Shown: positions 9,704 through 19,260, numbered from the stretch's first letter. The stretch: DNA of 64,000 nt from Marinicella meishanensis (GCF_019931145.1 NZ_JAIOUV010000003.1:62001-126000), one strand, 5' to 3'. Program-made: numbers and translations. Notes: generated by a model not told the origin, from the letters alone.

Positions 9704-9732
9704 CACAGGTGGGTCATGACGACCCACCTGTG
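9704..9732 (+). repeat. perfect 12-bp inverted repeat between SPFH and PH genes
   Basis: CACAGGTGGGTC and its exact complement GACCCACCTGTG flank a 5-nt loop (ATGAC). The hairpin begins 12 nt after the SPFH stop and ends 24 nt before the next ATG. Only a weak TGATTTCAAT follows, so it may attenuate, protect the upstream mRNA end or partly terminate. Confidence 0.7.
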
Positions 9733-9756
9733 ATTTCAATCAGAACGGAGTCACTC

Positions 9757-10236
9757 ATGCAAACATTTGAAGAAAAACCCTTGCAACCGGCTTATTTGAA
9801 GGTGGTGCGCATCAGCACCGCCATCACCTTGTTACTGGTTGCCACCGGCCCGGCGATTTTGGTCACTGCGGTTTCAGGCATTCCATGGTATTGGGTGTTG
9901 GCCTGCTATGTGTCGTTTTATGGTTTGTTGTTGGGCTTGTTTTTTTGGTACTGGAAACATTGGTACAAAAGATACCGATATGCCCTGAAAACAGTGGGAT
10001 TGGGCATCAAGAAAGGGGTTTTCTGGCAGCAGCATGCCATGATCCCCCGCAACCGGGTGCAGCACATCGACATCACCACCGGGCCGATTGAACGGCGTTA
10101 TGATTTGAGTAAACTGGTGGTGCACACCGCCGGTACCAGCAATGCCTCGGTGACTTTGCCCGGCTTATTACATGATGATGCGGTGGCCTTGCGGCAAGAG
10201 TTGATCAACTCCAACCAAAACGAAGACACGGTCTGA
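9757..10236 (+). CDS. bacterial PH-domain membrane protein (YdbS-like)
   Basis: A 159-residue protein with two N-terminal transmembrane segments (about residues 19-42 and 45-65) followed by a bPH2 (DUF304-type) domain. The domain shows the usual features: GLGIKKGVFWQQHAMIPRNRVQHIDI and a final STAGTSNASVTLPG-like strand (HTAGTSNASVTL here). I start at the ATG at 9757, preceded by CGGAG (9746-9750) with 6-nt spacing. An upstream GTG at 9709 would place residues inside the inverted repeat and lacks a ribosome site. The next gene, a larger PH-domain protein, begins 4 nt after the stop, so the pair is an operon like E. coli ydbS-ydbT. Molecular role unknown for the family. Confidence 0.85.
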   Translation: MQTFEEKPLQPAYLKVVRISTAITLLLVATGPAILVTAVSGIPWYWVLACYVSFYGLLLGLFFWYWKHWYKRYRYALKTVGLGIKKGVFWQQHAMIPRNRVQHIDITTGPIERRYDLSKLVVHTAGTSNASVTLPGLLHDDAVALRQELINSNQNEDTV

Positions 10237-10240
10237 GCCC

Positions 10241-11743
10241 ATGGAGTTGAATACCGCAGGATATCGACTGAGTCCGGTTTCCCCACTGTTTCTGTTCATC
10301 GAAGCGGTGAAGAAAATGGTCTTTCCGTTATTGATCGGCATCGTCGGCACCAGTGGTGACCGCCAAGACCTGTTCCTCATCGGCATCGCCGCTTTGGCCT
10401 CGGTGATCACCATCGTGCAGTTTTGGTTTTATCACTATTGGTTGGAAGCCGACCGCTTGGTGGTCAAACAAGGCATTTTGTTCAAGTCATTGCGCCAGGT
10501 GCCCTATGAACGCATTCAGAACCTCAATGTGGAACGCAACTTGCTGCACAAATTGTTTAATGTGGCCACCTTGCAAATCGAATCGGCCTCTGGGGTCAAG
10601 CCTGAGGCGGTGATTCGGGTCATCAGTAACGACCAGGTCAAACACATCCAGGACACCATCAAACGCCGAACCGGGCACACCATTGGGGTCCAGGATGACG
10701 CGGAGGACAGCGCCGCAGCTGATGCCAGCGCCGCATCAGCCACCGATGACCCAGCGATGTTTCGCATGAGTCACCAGGAGGTGTCCAAGTATGGTTTCAT
10801 CTCGCACCAGGCCCTGGTGCCGATCGGCATCGTTGGATCAATTCTGTCTCAAAACGATTACTATCGGAGTCAGTTCATCGGTTTCATGCAGAAGTTCATT
10901 GGTGATTTGCACGTCGAGTCGTGGGGCTGGTCTCAATGGTTGATCTATGGACTGGGCTTTGCGGTGTTGATGCTGGTGTCCATCTGGCTGTCGTCGATTG
11001 CTTTGGCTTTTTTGAAGCTGTACCGGTTTCAGATCAACCGCGTGGATGACAACCTGCATGCCGAGATGGGCTTGTTGACCAAACTCAATGCCAACATCCC
11101 GTTGAAACGGATCCAATTAATCAAAATCCGCCATTCACCCTTGCACCGTTATTTCAAGCGGGTCAGCATCAAAATGGAAACCGCTGGCGGGGTGACCGAA
11201 CAAAGTGGCCTCACCATGCGCTGGATTGCACCGTTGATCGCGGCCAAACAGTGGCCACAACTGTTGTCTCGGGTGCAACCAGAAGTGGATTGGCAAGGTA
11301 TGGATTGGCAGCCGGTGGCCGCCAGGGCCTGGAAACGGGTGTTCAAGCGCTTGACCTTCTTTGTGTTGTTGCTGTGTGCGCCACTGGTCTACGTTTACCA
11401 CGGTTGGGGTCTGTTGCCGCTGTTGTTGCTGCCACTGAATTTCTGGTATGCCAAAGCCTTCATCAAACACGCAGCCTATGCCATCAATGATCAGGTGATC
11501 GCTTGGCGACAGGGCGTTTTCTTCCACACCATGGGGGTGGTCAAAGTGGGCAAAATTCAGAATCTGTCAGCCCGCCAAACACCGTTTGACCGGCGCAATG
11601 GCATGGCCCGCTTATCGGTGGATACGGCCGGTTCCAATCCGGTGACGCAAGACATCAACATCCACTACCTGAACACGGCAGAAGTCCATGCCATGATGAC
11701 GCGCTTGTCAAGGCAGGTCAGTCAAGTGAAATTCGTTTGGTGA
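10241..11743 (+). CDS. bacterial PH-domain membrane protein (YdbT-like)
   Basis: A 500-residue membrane protein with repeated bPH2 domains separated by paired transmembrane helices. Visible repeats of the domain signature are VKQGILFKSLRQVPYERIQNLNVERN (about residues 76-102), a second copy near 275-320 (AEMGLLTKLNANIPLKRIQLIKI) and a third near 420-470 (WRQGVFFHTMGVVKVGKIQNLS). Each copy is preceded by hydrophobic segments. This matches the YdbT/COG3428 architecture encoded next to YdbS-type proteins. An alanine/aspartate-rich linker (about 155-170) separates the first two parts. It is the last gene of the SPFH-PH-PH run and converges with the phosphomannomutase gene. The family is widespread but its function is unsettled. 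Confidence 0.85.
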   Translation: MELNTAGYRLSPVSPLFLFIEAVKKMVFPLLIGIVGTSGDRQDLFLIGIAALASVITIVQFWFYHYWLEADRLVVKQGILFKSLRQVPYERIQNLNVERNLLHKLFNVATLQIESASGVKPEAVIRVISNDQVKHIQDTIKRRTGHTIGVQDDAEDSAAADASAASATDDPAMFRMSHQEVSKYGFISHQALVPIGIVGSILSQNDYYRSQFIGFMQKFIGDLHVESWGWSQWLIYGLGFAVLMLVSIWLSSIALAFLKLYRFQINRVDDNLHAEMGLLTKLNANIPLKRIQLIKIRHSPLHRYFKRVSIKMETAGGVTEQSGLTMRWIAPLIAAKQWPQLLSRVQPEVDWQGMDWQPVAARAWKRVFKRLTFFVLLLCAPLVYVYHGWGLLPLLLLPLNFWYAKAFIKHAAYAINDQVIAWRQGVFFHTMGVVKVGKIQNLSARQTPFDRRNGMARLSVDTAGSNPVTQDINIHYLNTAEVHAMMTRLSRQVSQVKFVW

Positions 11744-11809
11744 TGAACCAACTGGGTGCTGCCTGGCGTTCATCACCGTCAATGGAGGCAAGGCACAACG
11801 CGTGGCTGA

Positions 11810-14221
11810 TCAGAACGGCAATTCCAGAGAATCACTGACCGCCAACAATTGGCTCCTGAACTCTTCTTGGATTTGATGCAGCGTGTCCTCATCATCGGCA
11901 TCAAAACGAATCACCAAGCACGGTGTGGTGTTGGAACATCTGACCAGACCCCAACCACCGGCAAAGTCAGCCCGGATGCCATCAATGGTGGTGATTTTGG
12001 CGTCTGGGAATGAAGCCTTTTCAATGAACTTATCCATGAACAGGTAATGTTCACCCTCTTGCATGTGAACTTTCAATTCTGGGGTGTTGACGCTGTTGGG
12101 CAAGGTGTCAAACACCTCTTCTGGGGTGCCATCTTCCTGATCGAGAATTTCCAACAAGCGGGCCGCTGCATAAATGCCGTCATCAAAGCCGAACCAACGT
12201 TCGTTGAAGAAAAAGTGGCCACTCATTTCACCCGCCAAGGCGGCGTTGGTTTCTTTGAGTTTGGCCTTCATGAAAGAATGACCGGTTTTCCACATGATGG
12301 GCATGCCGCCATGTTTGACAATGGACTTGGGCAAGTGACCGGTGCATTTGACATCAAAAATGATGCTTGAACCAGGCTGTCTGGACAACACGTCTTTGGC
12401 AAACAACATCAACAGGCGATCGGGGTTGATGATTTCGCCGGCTTTGGTGACCACCCCCAAACGATCGCCGTCACCATCAAAAGCGATGCCGATGTCGGCA
12501 TCCACCGATTTCAAGGTGGCAATCAGGTCTTGCAGGTTTTCCGGCACGCTGGGATCGGGGTGGTGATTGGGGAAGCTGCCATCCACTTCGCAATGCAGAG
12601 GAATCACTTCACAACCAATTTCTTCCAATACCTCAGGCCCCAGTTCTCCAGGGATGCCGTTGCCGCAGTCAACCACCACAGTGGGTTCATTTTCCAATTG
12701 TATTTCGGAACTGATGTAATCCACATAATCATCGGCGATGTCCAGTTCTTGGACTGAACCTTGCCCATGTAACAGGTCTTTGTTGGCGATCATGTCATAC
12801 AGGTTGCTGATCAACTTGCCGGCCAAGGTTTCACCGTCCAGCATGATCTTCAGGCCGTTGTAATCGGCCGGGTTGTGACTGCCAGTCAACATCACCCCAG
12901 AACCAGTTTCCAGGTGATGGGTTGAAAAATACAGCACCCCGGTGGGAACCGCGCCAATGTTGATCACATCACAGCCACTGCGGGCAATGCCTTTGATCAA
13001 AGCTTCCAACAGGGCAGGGCCGGACAAGCGACCGTCTCTGGCCACCACGATGCTCTTGCGACCGCGGTTGAGGTTCTCTGAACCAATGGCATGACCGATT
13101 TGTTCCACGGCACTGACCGTTAGGGTCTTGTCGACAATACCCCGAATGTCATAGGCTTTGAAGATGGACTTGTCTGGCAATGGCATGTCTTCCAATGCAG
13201 CCGCTGCGTCACCGCCTGATTCAGTGTTTTTGTCATCCAATTGAGCGGTGCCGCTGGATTTTTTGACGCTGGGGGTATGCACATAAACTTTTTCTTCTTT
13301 GGCGGCGGCTTTTTTCTGGTTGATGATGACCAAAGCTTCTTTGCGCTTGAGGTAGGTCAGATAGGCCAGGGCCAGGGAGCACAACAGCGCGATGGCACTG
13401 CCAGTGAACGACAAATTAAACAAGCCACTGTAATTTTTTTCCACCGCATAAGTCACATAAAAGGGTGAATTGGGGATCGGGATTTCTTGGTTGTTGCGGG
13501 CGGCATTGGGATCGACCTGGCCCCATTTTTGTAACACCACACTGCTGTATGCGCCTGATTTCTGCACTAAGGCCAATTCACTGCGATCAAATTCCAGCCT
13601 TTGCGGTTTGATGATCAATTCAACCGGATAGCTGACCACCACATAGGTGTCATTGGGCTTTTGGATGTAAACAAAATTCAGGTACTGGTTGCGTTGACCG
13701 TATAAGTGAATTTCAGGCTGTGGTTCTTGTTGGGTTTCACTGGTTTGTTTGATCATGTCCAGGGTGGCAAAGTTGATCCCTGGGAATTCAGTGGTGGGTT
13801 CGATCTGATCCACCGGTTCGGTGATTTTGACCACCCGCAGGGTGTCCTCGGTGTTGGCTTCGATCAAACCAACGATGTCATCGGCATCGGGGTTGTGCGC
13901 GATGATGGCACCAGCGCGGTCCCTGATGTTGTTGGTGGCTTGTTCTATCTGAGTGGCCAGTCGTTCACTTTGGCTCTCCAAGTGAGACAAGGCACGGCGC
14001 TCAAAAATATTGTCTTTTAACAGATAACCAAACAACAAACTGGCAATCACTGCCAAGGCATAACAACTGGTCCACAGGTATTCATCACCAAAGTCTATCA
14101 GTGGTTTTTTCTTTTTTTTGCTGTCTTCTTGTTGCGCTTCGTCTTCAGAAGTCGACTTGTCAGCCTTGGCCGACGGGTTCTTTTTTTGCTTGAATGAAGC
14201 AACTAATTTGTTTAAATCCAT
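11810..14221 (-). CDS. algC: membrane-anchored phosphomannomutase/phosphoglucomutase
   Basis: An 803-residue fusion. The C-terminal ~455 residues are an alpha-D-phosphohexomutase: the phosphoserine loop TGSHNP (Ser448), the metal loop DGDGDR, the sugar loop GEMSGH and the phosphate site RCSNTTP. It interconverts mannose/glucose 6- and 1-phosphates for surface polysaccharide precursors. The N-terminal part has a basic cytoplasmic start, a transmembrane helix (about 49-68), about 200 residues predicted periplasmic and a second helix (about 268-290). The mutase would therefore sit on the cytoplasmic face tied to a periplasmic domain. Plain AlgC is about 460 residues; long versions with such extensions exist in some pseudomonads and relatives. 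The start codon overlaps the dut stop by 1 nt, so the two are coupled. Confidence 0.9.
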   Translation of the reverse strand: MDLNKLVASFKQKKNPSAKADKSTSEDEAQQEDSKKKKKPLIDFGDEYLWTSCYALAVIASLLFGYLLKDNIFERRALSHLESQSERLATQIEQATNNIRDRAGAIIAHNPDADDIVGLIEANTEDTLRVVKITEPVDQIEPTTEFPGINFATLDMIKQTSETQQEPQPEIHLYGQRNQYLNFVYIQKPNDTYVVVSYPVELIIKPQRLEFDRSELALVQKSGAYSSVVLQKWGQVDPNAARNNQEIPIPNSPFYVTYAVEKNYSGLFNLSFTGSAIALLCSLALAYLTYLKRKEALVIINQKKAAAKEEKVYVHTPSVKKSSGTAQLDDKNTESGGDAAAALEDMPLPDKSIFKAYDIRGIVDKTLTVSAVEQIGHAIGSENLNRGRKSIVVARDGRLSGPALLEALIKGIARSGCDVINIGAVPTGVLYFSTHHLETGSGVMLTGSHNPADYNGLKIMLDGETLAGKLISNLYDMIANKDLLHGQGSVQELDIADDYVDYISSEIQLENEPTVVVDCGNGIPGELGPEVLEEIGCEVIPLHCEVDGSFPNHHPDPSVPENLQDLIATLKSVDADIGIAFDGDGDRLGVVTKAGEIINPDRLLMLFAKDVLSRQPGSSIIFDVKCTGHLPKSIVKHGGMPIMWKTGHSFMKAKLKETNAALAGEMSGHFFFNERWFGFDDGIYAAARLLEILDQEDGTPEEVFDTLPNSVNTPELKVHMQEGEHYLFMDKFIEKASFPDAKITTIDGIRADFAGGWGLVRCSNTTPCLVIRFDADDEDTLHQIQEEFRSQLLAVSDSLELPF

Positions 14222-14676
14222 TAACTGACTCCTGTGTGCCCAAAGCCGCCTTCTCCGCGGTGTGAATGATCAAATGATGTCACTGGGTTGAACGCCACTT
14301 GGACCACCGGCACAAACACCAACTGAGCCAAACGAGCCCCTCGACTCAGCACAAAGTCTTGGCCAGATCGATTCCAACAAGAGACATACAATTGACCTTG
14401 GTAATCAGAGTCAATCAGCCCCACCAAATTGCCCAACACGATGCCGTGTTTGTGACCCATACCAGAGCGGGGCAAAATGACGGCTGCCAATCCCGGATCG
14501 GCGATGTGAATGGCCAGTCCAGTGGGGATTAATTCGGTTTGACCGGCGGCAATGGTCATGTCTTCAGTCACACAAGCCCGTAAATCCAAGCCGGCAGAAC
14601 CACTGGTGCCATAGTCTGGGGTGCCGAATTCATCGACAAACGCCTGATCCAAAATTTTCAAATCAATTGACTTCAT
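14221..14676 (-). CDS. dut: deoxyuridine 5'-triphosphate nucleotidohydrolase
   Basis: A 151-residue dUTPase that hydrolyses dUTP to dUMP and pyrophosphate, keeping uracil out of DNA. All five trimeric dUTPase motifs are readable: GSAGLDLRA (1), [11 protein letters not shown] (2), [11 protein letters not shown] (3), RGARLAQL (4) and [10 protein letters not shown] (5). Motif 5 has His where most members have Ser. The reading frame extends 19 codons upstream, but [10 protein letters not shown] is the family's usual N-terminus, so the ATG at 14676 is chosen; no clear Shine-Dalgarno precedes it. The stop overlaps the algC start by one base. In many gammaproteobacteria coaBC lies between radC and dut; here radC is divergent and coaBC is absent. 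Confidence 0.95.
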   Translation of the reverse strand: MKSIDLKILDQAFVDEFGTPDYGTSGSAGLDLRACVTEDMTIAAGQTELIPTGLAIHIADPGLAAVILPRSGMGHKHGIVLGNLVGLIDSDYQGQLYVSCWNRSGQDFVLSRGARLAQLVFVPVVQVAFNPVTSFDHSHRGEGGFGHTGVS

Positions 14677-14834
14677 CAAAGGGTGAAATTGAATTAAAAA
14701 GTGATTGTAAACCACTGTGACAAAAATCTCCAATGTTATGAATTCCTACCACCCAGTCAGAATCAATTGACTGCAAAATCAGAGACCTGCGCTTAACATC
14801 AACATTTTTTGTCACATCCATGATGGAGCAGAAC

Positions 14835-15494
14835 ATGTCCCATGCCCTCAAACCCCGGGAAAAGTTGGTGACCCTCGGTGCCCAGGCCCTCAGCGATGAG
14901 GAGTTGTTGGCGATTTTTTTGCGCATTGGGGTGCGTGGGAAAACGGTCACTGAACTGGCGGCTGACCTGCTGCGGCATTTTGGCGGTGTCAGCCAGGTAC
15001 TGGCTGCCACCTTGGGCCAATTCGAGGCCATTCATGGCTTGGGTTTGGCCAAATATGCGCAACTGCAGGCGGCCCATGAATTGGTCAAACGCGCCATCAA
15101 TGAACAATTCGCTTCAGACACCAGCTTTGCCAATCCAGGCGCCGTGGATCAATTCCTCAAAGCCAATTTTGAATGTTGCCAATATGAACGCTTTGCCGCC
15201 TTGTTTTTGAACAGCAAAAACCATTTATTGAAATTTGAATACCTGTTCAATGGCAGCATCAATTCGGCTCAGGTGTATCCGCGCACGGTGGCCCAGCATT
15301 GTTTGAAACTCAATGCCGCAGCGGTGATCTTTGCCCACAACCACCCCTCGGGTGATCTCAAGCCATCAACCGCTGACATTGAACTGACCCAACGCTTGCG
15401 ACAAACCCTGGCATTGATTGATGTCAAAGTGCTGGATCATTTTGTGGTCAATGCGCGCCAAACATTTTCCATGGCGGCCCATCAAATGATATGA
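14835..15494 (+). CDS. radC: RadC-family JAB/MPN-domain protein
   Basis: A 219-residue RadC homologue. The N-terminal helix-hairpin-helix-like part (PREKL...LSDEELLAIFLRIGVRGK...LAKYAQLQAA) precedes a C-terminal JAB1/MPN metal domain with HNHPSGD and the spaced Asp/Glu ligands. Despite the name, a direct role in DNA repair is not established; the domain looks like a metalloprotease or nuclease. ATGs at 14820 and 14823 are in frame, but GGAG at 14825-14828 sits 6 nt before the ATG at 14835, which I prefer. It is divergent from dut, with about 160 nt between the two starts. A helical-repeat hypothetical gene follows 57 nt downstream. Confidence 0.93.
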   Translation: MSHALKPREKLVTLGAQALSDEELLAIFLRIGVRGKTVTELAADLLRHFGGVSQVLAATLGQFEAIHGLGLAKYAQLQAAHELVKRAINEQFASDTSFANPGAVDQFLKANFECCQYERFAALFLNSKNHLLKFEYLFNGSINSAQVYPRTVAQHCLKLNAAAVIFAHNHPSGDLKPSTADIELTQRLRQTLALIDVKVLDHFVVNARQTFSMAAHQMI

Positions 15495-15551
15495 ATTGAA
15501 GTGCTTTTTTGCTATGCTATGGCGTGAACAAAATATAGCAAATGATGGACA

Positions 15552-16100
15552 GTGTTTGGAAATCGATTAAATCCAGTCGCCCGAGCTGAAAAATACATAC
15601 AGAAAGGTAATTACAAAAAGGCCATGAAAATTTTGGCCAATACCTTCAAAAAATACCCCAACAGCCTGGATTTGGCCCGATTGCGATTTGAGTATGGCAA
15701 ATACATTCCCTTTGATGACTACCATCACCAAGCCGCCAAAGACTATTTCAATTTGCAGATGCAATTTGATGTCTCGGGCGAGAAAATTCACAGTGATTTC
15801 GTCAAGTACATGACCACCACCCAGGGGCGCATTCAACTGGATGACGAAACCCTGGTGCGTTTGTCGGTGGTGTTTGCCGCCAATGGCTTTGAAAACAATG
15901 CGGTCTACATCATCAACAACATGATCCGCAAGGAATGTGAATTACCCGAATTCATTGACGCCCTGGTGGCGATCATCAATTACCTGGAAGAAAAAGGGGC
16001 TGGCAAGAAAACCGCCAGTTACAAAAACTACCTCAAATGGCACTACCCTGACCACGAAATGACGCAATACATCTTGTCTCGTGGCAAGGAAACGGGCTGA
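15552..16100 (+). CDS. hypothetical protein with TPR-like helical repeats
   Basis: A 182-residue protein that I do not recognise by family. It has no signal peptide or membrane segment. The N-terminus (ARAEKYIQKGNYKKAMKILA followed by KYPNSLDLARLRFEYGKY) has the spacing of one to two TPR helices; the rest is alpha-helical and rich in Tyr and Asn. It starts with GTG at 15552; only a weak GGA lies nearby, and no in-frame ATG gives a better start. It lies between radC (same strand) and dxs (convergent, 4 nt away). Codon usage looks like the neighbours. Probably a protein-interaction scaffold; function unknown. Confidence 0.7.
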   Translation: MFGNRLNPVARAEKYIQKGNYKKAMKILANTFKKYPNSLDLARLRFEYGKYIPFDDYHHQAAKDYFNLQMQFDVSGEKIHSDFVKYMTTTQGRIQLDDETLVRLSVVFAANGFENNAVYIINNMIRKECELPEFIDALVAIINYLEEKGAGKKTASYKNYLKWHYPDHEMTQYILSRGKETG

Positions 16101-16104
16101 GCCG

Positions 16105-18009
16105 TTACACCGAATAGACTTGTTTGTTGGGCCCTCGGCGGGTGAAGTCGTTGATTTGCTGCAGCATTGATTTGACATCCAAGCCGGCCTCGGCCAACAG
16201 CTCCTCACGGGTGCCGTGATCCTGAAACACATCGGGTAAGCCCAAGTTCAACACCGGGGTGTCGATTTTTAACTGTTGCAACACTTCGTTGACGTGGCTA
16301 CCGGCGCCGCCTTGAATGACGTTGTCTTCCAAGGTGATCAGGTGCTCGTGGGTGCGGGCCACTTTCTCGATCATGGCACGGTCGATGGGCTTGATGAAGC
16401 GCATGTTGACCACAGTGGCATCCAGTTTTTCGGCCACCGCCATGGCGGCTTCCAACAACGCACCAAAAGACAAGATGGCCACCTGTTTGCTGCCTTTGCG
16501 CACGCGGTCGGCTTCACCCAGGTTCAATTCAGTCATTTTCGGCACGATGGCGGCACCAGGGCCTTTGCCACGTGGGTAACGCACGGCCGCAGGGCCGCGG
16601 TGCAGGTAACCGGTGTACAGCATTTGACGGCATTCGTTCTCATTGGCTGGGGCCATGATGGTCATGTTGGGTACACAGCGCAAAAAACTCAGATCCATGT
16701 TGCCGGCATGGGTGGCGCCATCAGGGCCCACCACACCACCGCGGTCAATGGCAAACAGCACATCCAGATTTTGGATCGCCACATCATGGATCAATTGGTC
16801 ATAGGCCCGCTGCAAGAAAGTGGAATAAATGGCCACCACCGGTTTGGCCCCTTCACAGGCCATGCCGGCAGCCAAAGTGACCGCGTGTTGTTCGGCAATG
16901 CCGACATCAAAATAACGTTTGGGGAACAGCTTCGAATACTCGACCAAACCAGAACCTTCGCGCATCGCCGGGGTGATGGCCACCAGATTTTTGTCTATGC
17001 GAGCCAGGTCACACAGCCATTGGCCAAACACTTCGGTGTAGGTCGGTTTGCTGGGTTTGGCTTTGCTTTGCATGCCGGCTTTGGGGTCGAACTGGCCCAC
17101 CGCATGGTATTTGATCGGGTCTGCTTCAGCGGGTTTATACCCTTTGCCTTTTTTGGTGATGATGTGCAGCAGTTTCGGTCCCTTGATGTCTTTGGCGATT
17201 TCCAGCTTTTCCACCAATTGGCCCACATCATGGCCGTCAATCGGGCCCAGGTGGTGGAATCCCAATTCTTCAAACAAGGTGTTGGGTACGAACATGCCTT
17301 TGGTGTGTTCCTCCCAGCGTGAGATGAACTTCCACAACCATGATCCCCGGCGCATGATGCGTTTGGATTTTTCGCGCATGCGGTTGTAGGTGCGGCCGCT
17401 GACAATTTTGATCAGCATGCGGGTCAGGGCGCCGACATTCGGTGAGATGGACATTTCATTTTCGTTCAGCACCACCAACATGTTGGTGTCCAATTCACCG
17501 CCATGGTTCAAGGCTTCATAGGCCATGCCGGCGGTCATGGCGCCGTCGCCAATCACCGCCACCACTTCACGATCGCTACCGGTCAGTTGGCTGCCCAGGG
17601 ACATGCCCAGGGCGGCGCCAATGGAGGTGGAGGAGTGCCCCACGCCGAAAGTGTCGTATTCGCTTTCACAACGCTTGGGGAAGGGTGCCAGGCCACCTTT
17701 GCGTTTGATGGTGTTCAAACGGGTTTTGCGACCGGTGAGGATTTTATGTGGATAAGCCTGATGGCCCACATCCCAGACGATGCGGTCATGCGGTGTGTTG
17801 AACACATAGTGCAGGGCCACAGTCAGCTCCACTGTGCCGAGTCCTGAGCCAAAGTGGCCACCGCACTGGGCCACCTGTTCAATCAGGTAGGCGCGCAATT
17901 CATCGGCTGCTTGTTTCAAATCAGACTTGGGTAACTGGCGCAAGTCGGCGGGGATGTTGATTTGATCCAGCAAGGGGTAGTTGGTGCTTGTGTTTGACTC
18001 GTTAGACAT
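16105..18009 (-). CDS. dxs: 1-deoxy-D-xylulose-5-phosphate synthase
   Basis: A 634-residue thiamine-diphosphate enzyme that condenses pyruvate and glyceraldehyde 3-phosphate in the first step of the MEP isoprenoid pathway. Features in order: [19 protein letters not shown] near the N-terminus, [16 protein letters not shown], the ThDP/Mg motif [13 protein letters not shown] ending in [11 protein letters not shown], the transketolase pyrimidine domain ([16 protein letters not shown]) and the C-terminal transketolase domain. Length matches the family (about 620-640). It starts 6 nt after the gpmA stop, forming a gpmA-dxs operon. gpmA lies just below the triose-phosphate level in glycolysis, a sensible partner. 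The 3' end runs to within 4 nt of the convergent hypothetical gene. Confidence 0.97.
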   Translation of the reverse strand: MSNESNTSTNYPLLDQINIPADLRQLPKSDLKQAADELRAYLIEQVAQCGGHFGSGLGTVELTVALHYVFNTPHDRIVWDVGHQAYPHKILTGRKTRLNTIKRKGGLAPFPKRCESEYDTFGVGHSSTSIGAALGMSLGSQLTGSDREVVAVIGDGAMTAGMAYEALNHGGELDTNMLVVLNENEMSISPNVGALTRMLIKIVSGRTYNRMREKSKRIMRRGSWLWKFISRWEEHTKGMFVPNTLFEELGFHHLGPIDGHDVGQLVEKLEIAKDIKGPKLLHIITKKGKGYKPAEADPIKYHAVGQFDPKAGMQSKAKPSKPTYTEVFGQWLCDLARIDKNLVAITPAMREGSGLVEYSKLFPKRYFDVGIAEQHAVTLAAGMACEGAKPVVAIYSTFLQRAYDQLIHDVAIQNLDVLFAIDRGGVVGPDGATHAGNMDLSFLRCVPNMTIMAPANENECRQMLYTGYLHRGPAAVRYPRGKGPGAAIVPKMTELNLGEADRVRKGSKQVAILSFGALLEAAMAVAEKLDATVVNMRFIKPIDRAMIEKVARTHEHLITLEDNVIQGGAGSHVNEVLQQLKIDTPVLNLGLPDVFQDHGTREELLAEAGLDVKSMLQQINDFTRRGPNKQVYSV

Positions 18010-18015
18010 GTGTTC

Positions 18016-18765
18016 TCAGTGTTGTGCTTGCCCCTGTTTGGCCACCGCCTCCATGGCGGCGTTCAATTCATCCTGGTCACCCAAGTAGTAACTGGTGATT
18101 GGTTTGAGGTCGTCATCCAGCTCATAGACCAATGGCACGCCAGTGGGGATGTTCAGTTTCAGGATGTCGTCTTCGGAGACGTCATCCAAGTATTGCACCA
18201 AAGAACGCAATGAATTGCCGTGGGCGGCGATGATCAGGCGTTTACCGGCTTGTAGGTCCGGCACAATGTGTTCATGCCAATAAGGCAACACCCGGGCAAC
18301 GGTGTCTTTGAGGCACTCGCCCAATGGGATTTGTTCTTTGGTCAGGCCTTGGTAGCGGCGGTCACCGGCCACATTTCGTTCATCATCCCAAGCCAACTTG
18401 GGCGGCGGAGTGGCATAGCTGCGGCGCCAAATGTGGACCTGCTCATCGCCATATTTGGCGGCGGTTTCGGCTTTATTCAAGCCCTGCAAGGCACCATAAT
18501 GCCGTTCATTCAAGCGCCAGCTGCGTTTCACTGGCAGCCAGGACTGGTCCATGACGTCGGCCGCGATGTTGTAAGTTTTGATCGCCCGCTTCAACACCGA
18601 AGTGTATGCTTGATCAAATTCAAACCCAGCATCCAACAACAATTGACCGGCTTTGTTGGCTTGAGCCACACCCGTTTCGGTCAAATCCACGTCTTTCCAG
18701 CCGGTGAACCGGTTGGCCAGATTCCATTCGCTTTCGCCGTGTCGCAACAACACCAGTTTGATCAT
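18016..18765 (-). CDS. gpmA: 2,3-bisphosphoglycerate-dependent phosphoglycerate mutase
   Basis: A 249-residue cofactor-dependent phosphoglycerate mutase interconverting 3- and 2-phosphoglycerate. It shows the histidine-phosphatase signature [10 protein letters not shown] (phospho-His), [23 protein letters not shown] and [10 protein letters not shown] (second His). Four extra codons precede [10 protein letters not shown]; the internal ATG at 18765 matches the conserved N-terminus and is preferred, with a weak TTGGG upstream. Followed by dxs after 6 nt. A good extended -10 (TGGTATAAT on the minus strand) lies just upstream. The upstream region also contains a MITE-like element, so transcription from the permease gene further upstream may or may not reach it. 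Confidence 0.96.
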   Translation of the reverse strand: MIKLVLLRHGESEWNLANRFTGWKDVDLTETGVAQANKAGQLLLDAGFEFDQAYTSVLKRAIKTYNIAADVMDQSWLPVKRSWRLNERHYGALQGLNKAETAAKYGDEQVHIWRRSYATPPPKLAWDDERNVAGDRRYQGLTKEQIPLGECLKDTVARVLPYWHEHIVPDLQAGKRLIIAAHGNSLRSLVQYLDDVSEDDILKLNIPTGVPLVYELDDDLKPITSYYLGDQDELNAAMEAVAKQGQAQH

Positions 18766-18792
18766 ATTTATGCCCAAGGTCTAAACCGGCCA

Positions 18793-18801
18793 ATTATACC
18801 A
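18793..18801 (-). promoter_or_regulatory. extended -10 promoter for gpmA-dxs
   Basis: Minus-strand TGGTATAAT, an extended -10, placed about 28 nt before the gpmA start. The -35 region coincides with a 7-bp inverted repeat TGGCAGC / GCTGCCA (18811-18832, 8-nt loop), which could be an operator. Confidence 0.55.
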
Positions 18802-18992
18802 TGATCGATGTGGCAGCAGGCATTCGCTGCCAGCAAATGATGTTCCATTCGTCTATTTTTTCTTACCGACCGATCAGAATATTGCGGTATCGCTGTGAGG
18901 GGCCATTTTTTACCATGGAGCCTCAAACACATACACAACAAAGGGTGTATACATCAATCAGGTTGAACTGCAAAAAGTGATGCAAGAATTCT

Positions 18993-19260
18993 AGGGCCTA
19001 TTAACACTAACTGAAAGGCGACTGCTGGATCGTATTTTTCAGCCATCAAGGCATCAGTCGTGAGGTGTGGTCACTCCACATGAACGAGTGAATAACGCTG
19101 AGGGATGAAAAATACGACCCAGCCCAATGGGTTCAGACTGCAAATGCCACACCCTGCGTTGCTCATCGCTCAATTGGAATGACCAAACCACGCGATTCGC
19201 GCCTTGATTGTGACCTTTGCAGCCTGAACAGTGGTCTTTCAGTTAGTGTTAATAGGCCCT
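18993..19260. mobile_element. MITE-like element with 25-bp terminal inverted repeats
   Basis: A 268-bp non-coding element between the SLC13 permease and gpmA. Its ends, AGGGCCTATTAACACTAACT... at 18993-19017 and the exact complement at 19236-19260, are 25 bp and perfectly matched. An inner pair, GCTGGATCGTATTTTTCA (19024-19041) and TGAAAAATACGACCCAGC (19106-19123), matches 17 of 18, so the left half folds on itself. No transposase is encoded and no clear target duplication is seen. The right half (CCCTGCGTTGCTCA..., TGGAATGACCA) recurs, rearranged, at 51457-51545. Probably moved in trans by a transposase elsewhere. The rest of the 18802-19374 intergenic region shows no convincing gene. Confidence 0.8.

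Noticed and set aside
14221-14676. His for Ser in dUTPase motif 5 as an inactive enzyme
   Set aside because: All other motifs are intact; a single change at this position does not show loss of function.
16276-17322. A 348-codon open frame antisense to dxs
   Set aside because: Composition (His/Gly/Gln-rich) is typical of antisense translation and dxs is certain on the other strand.
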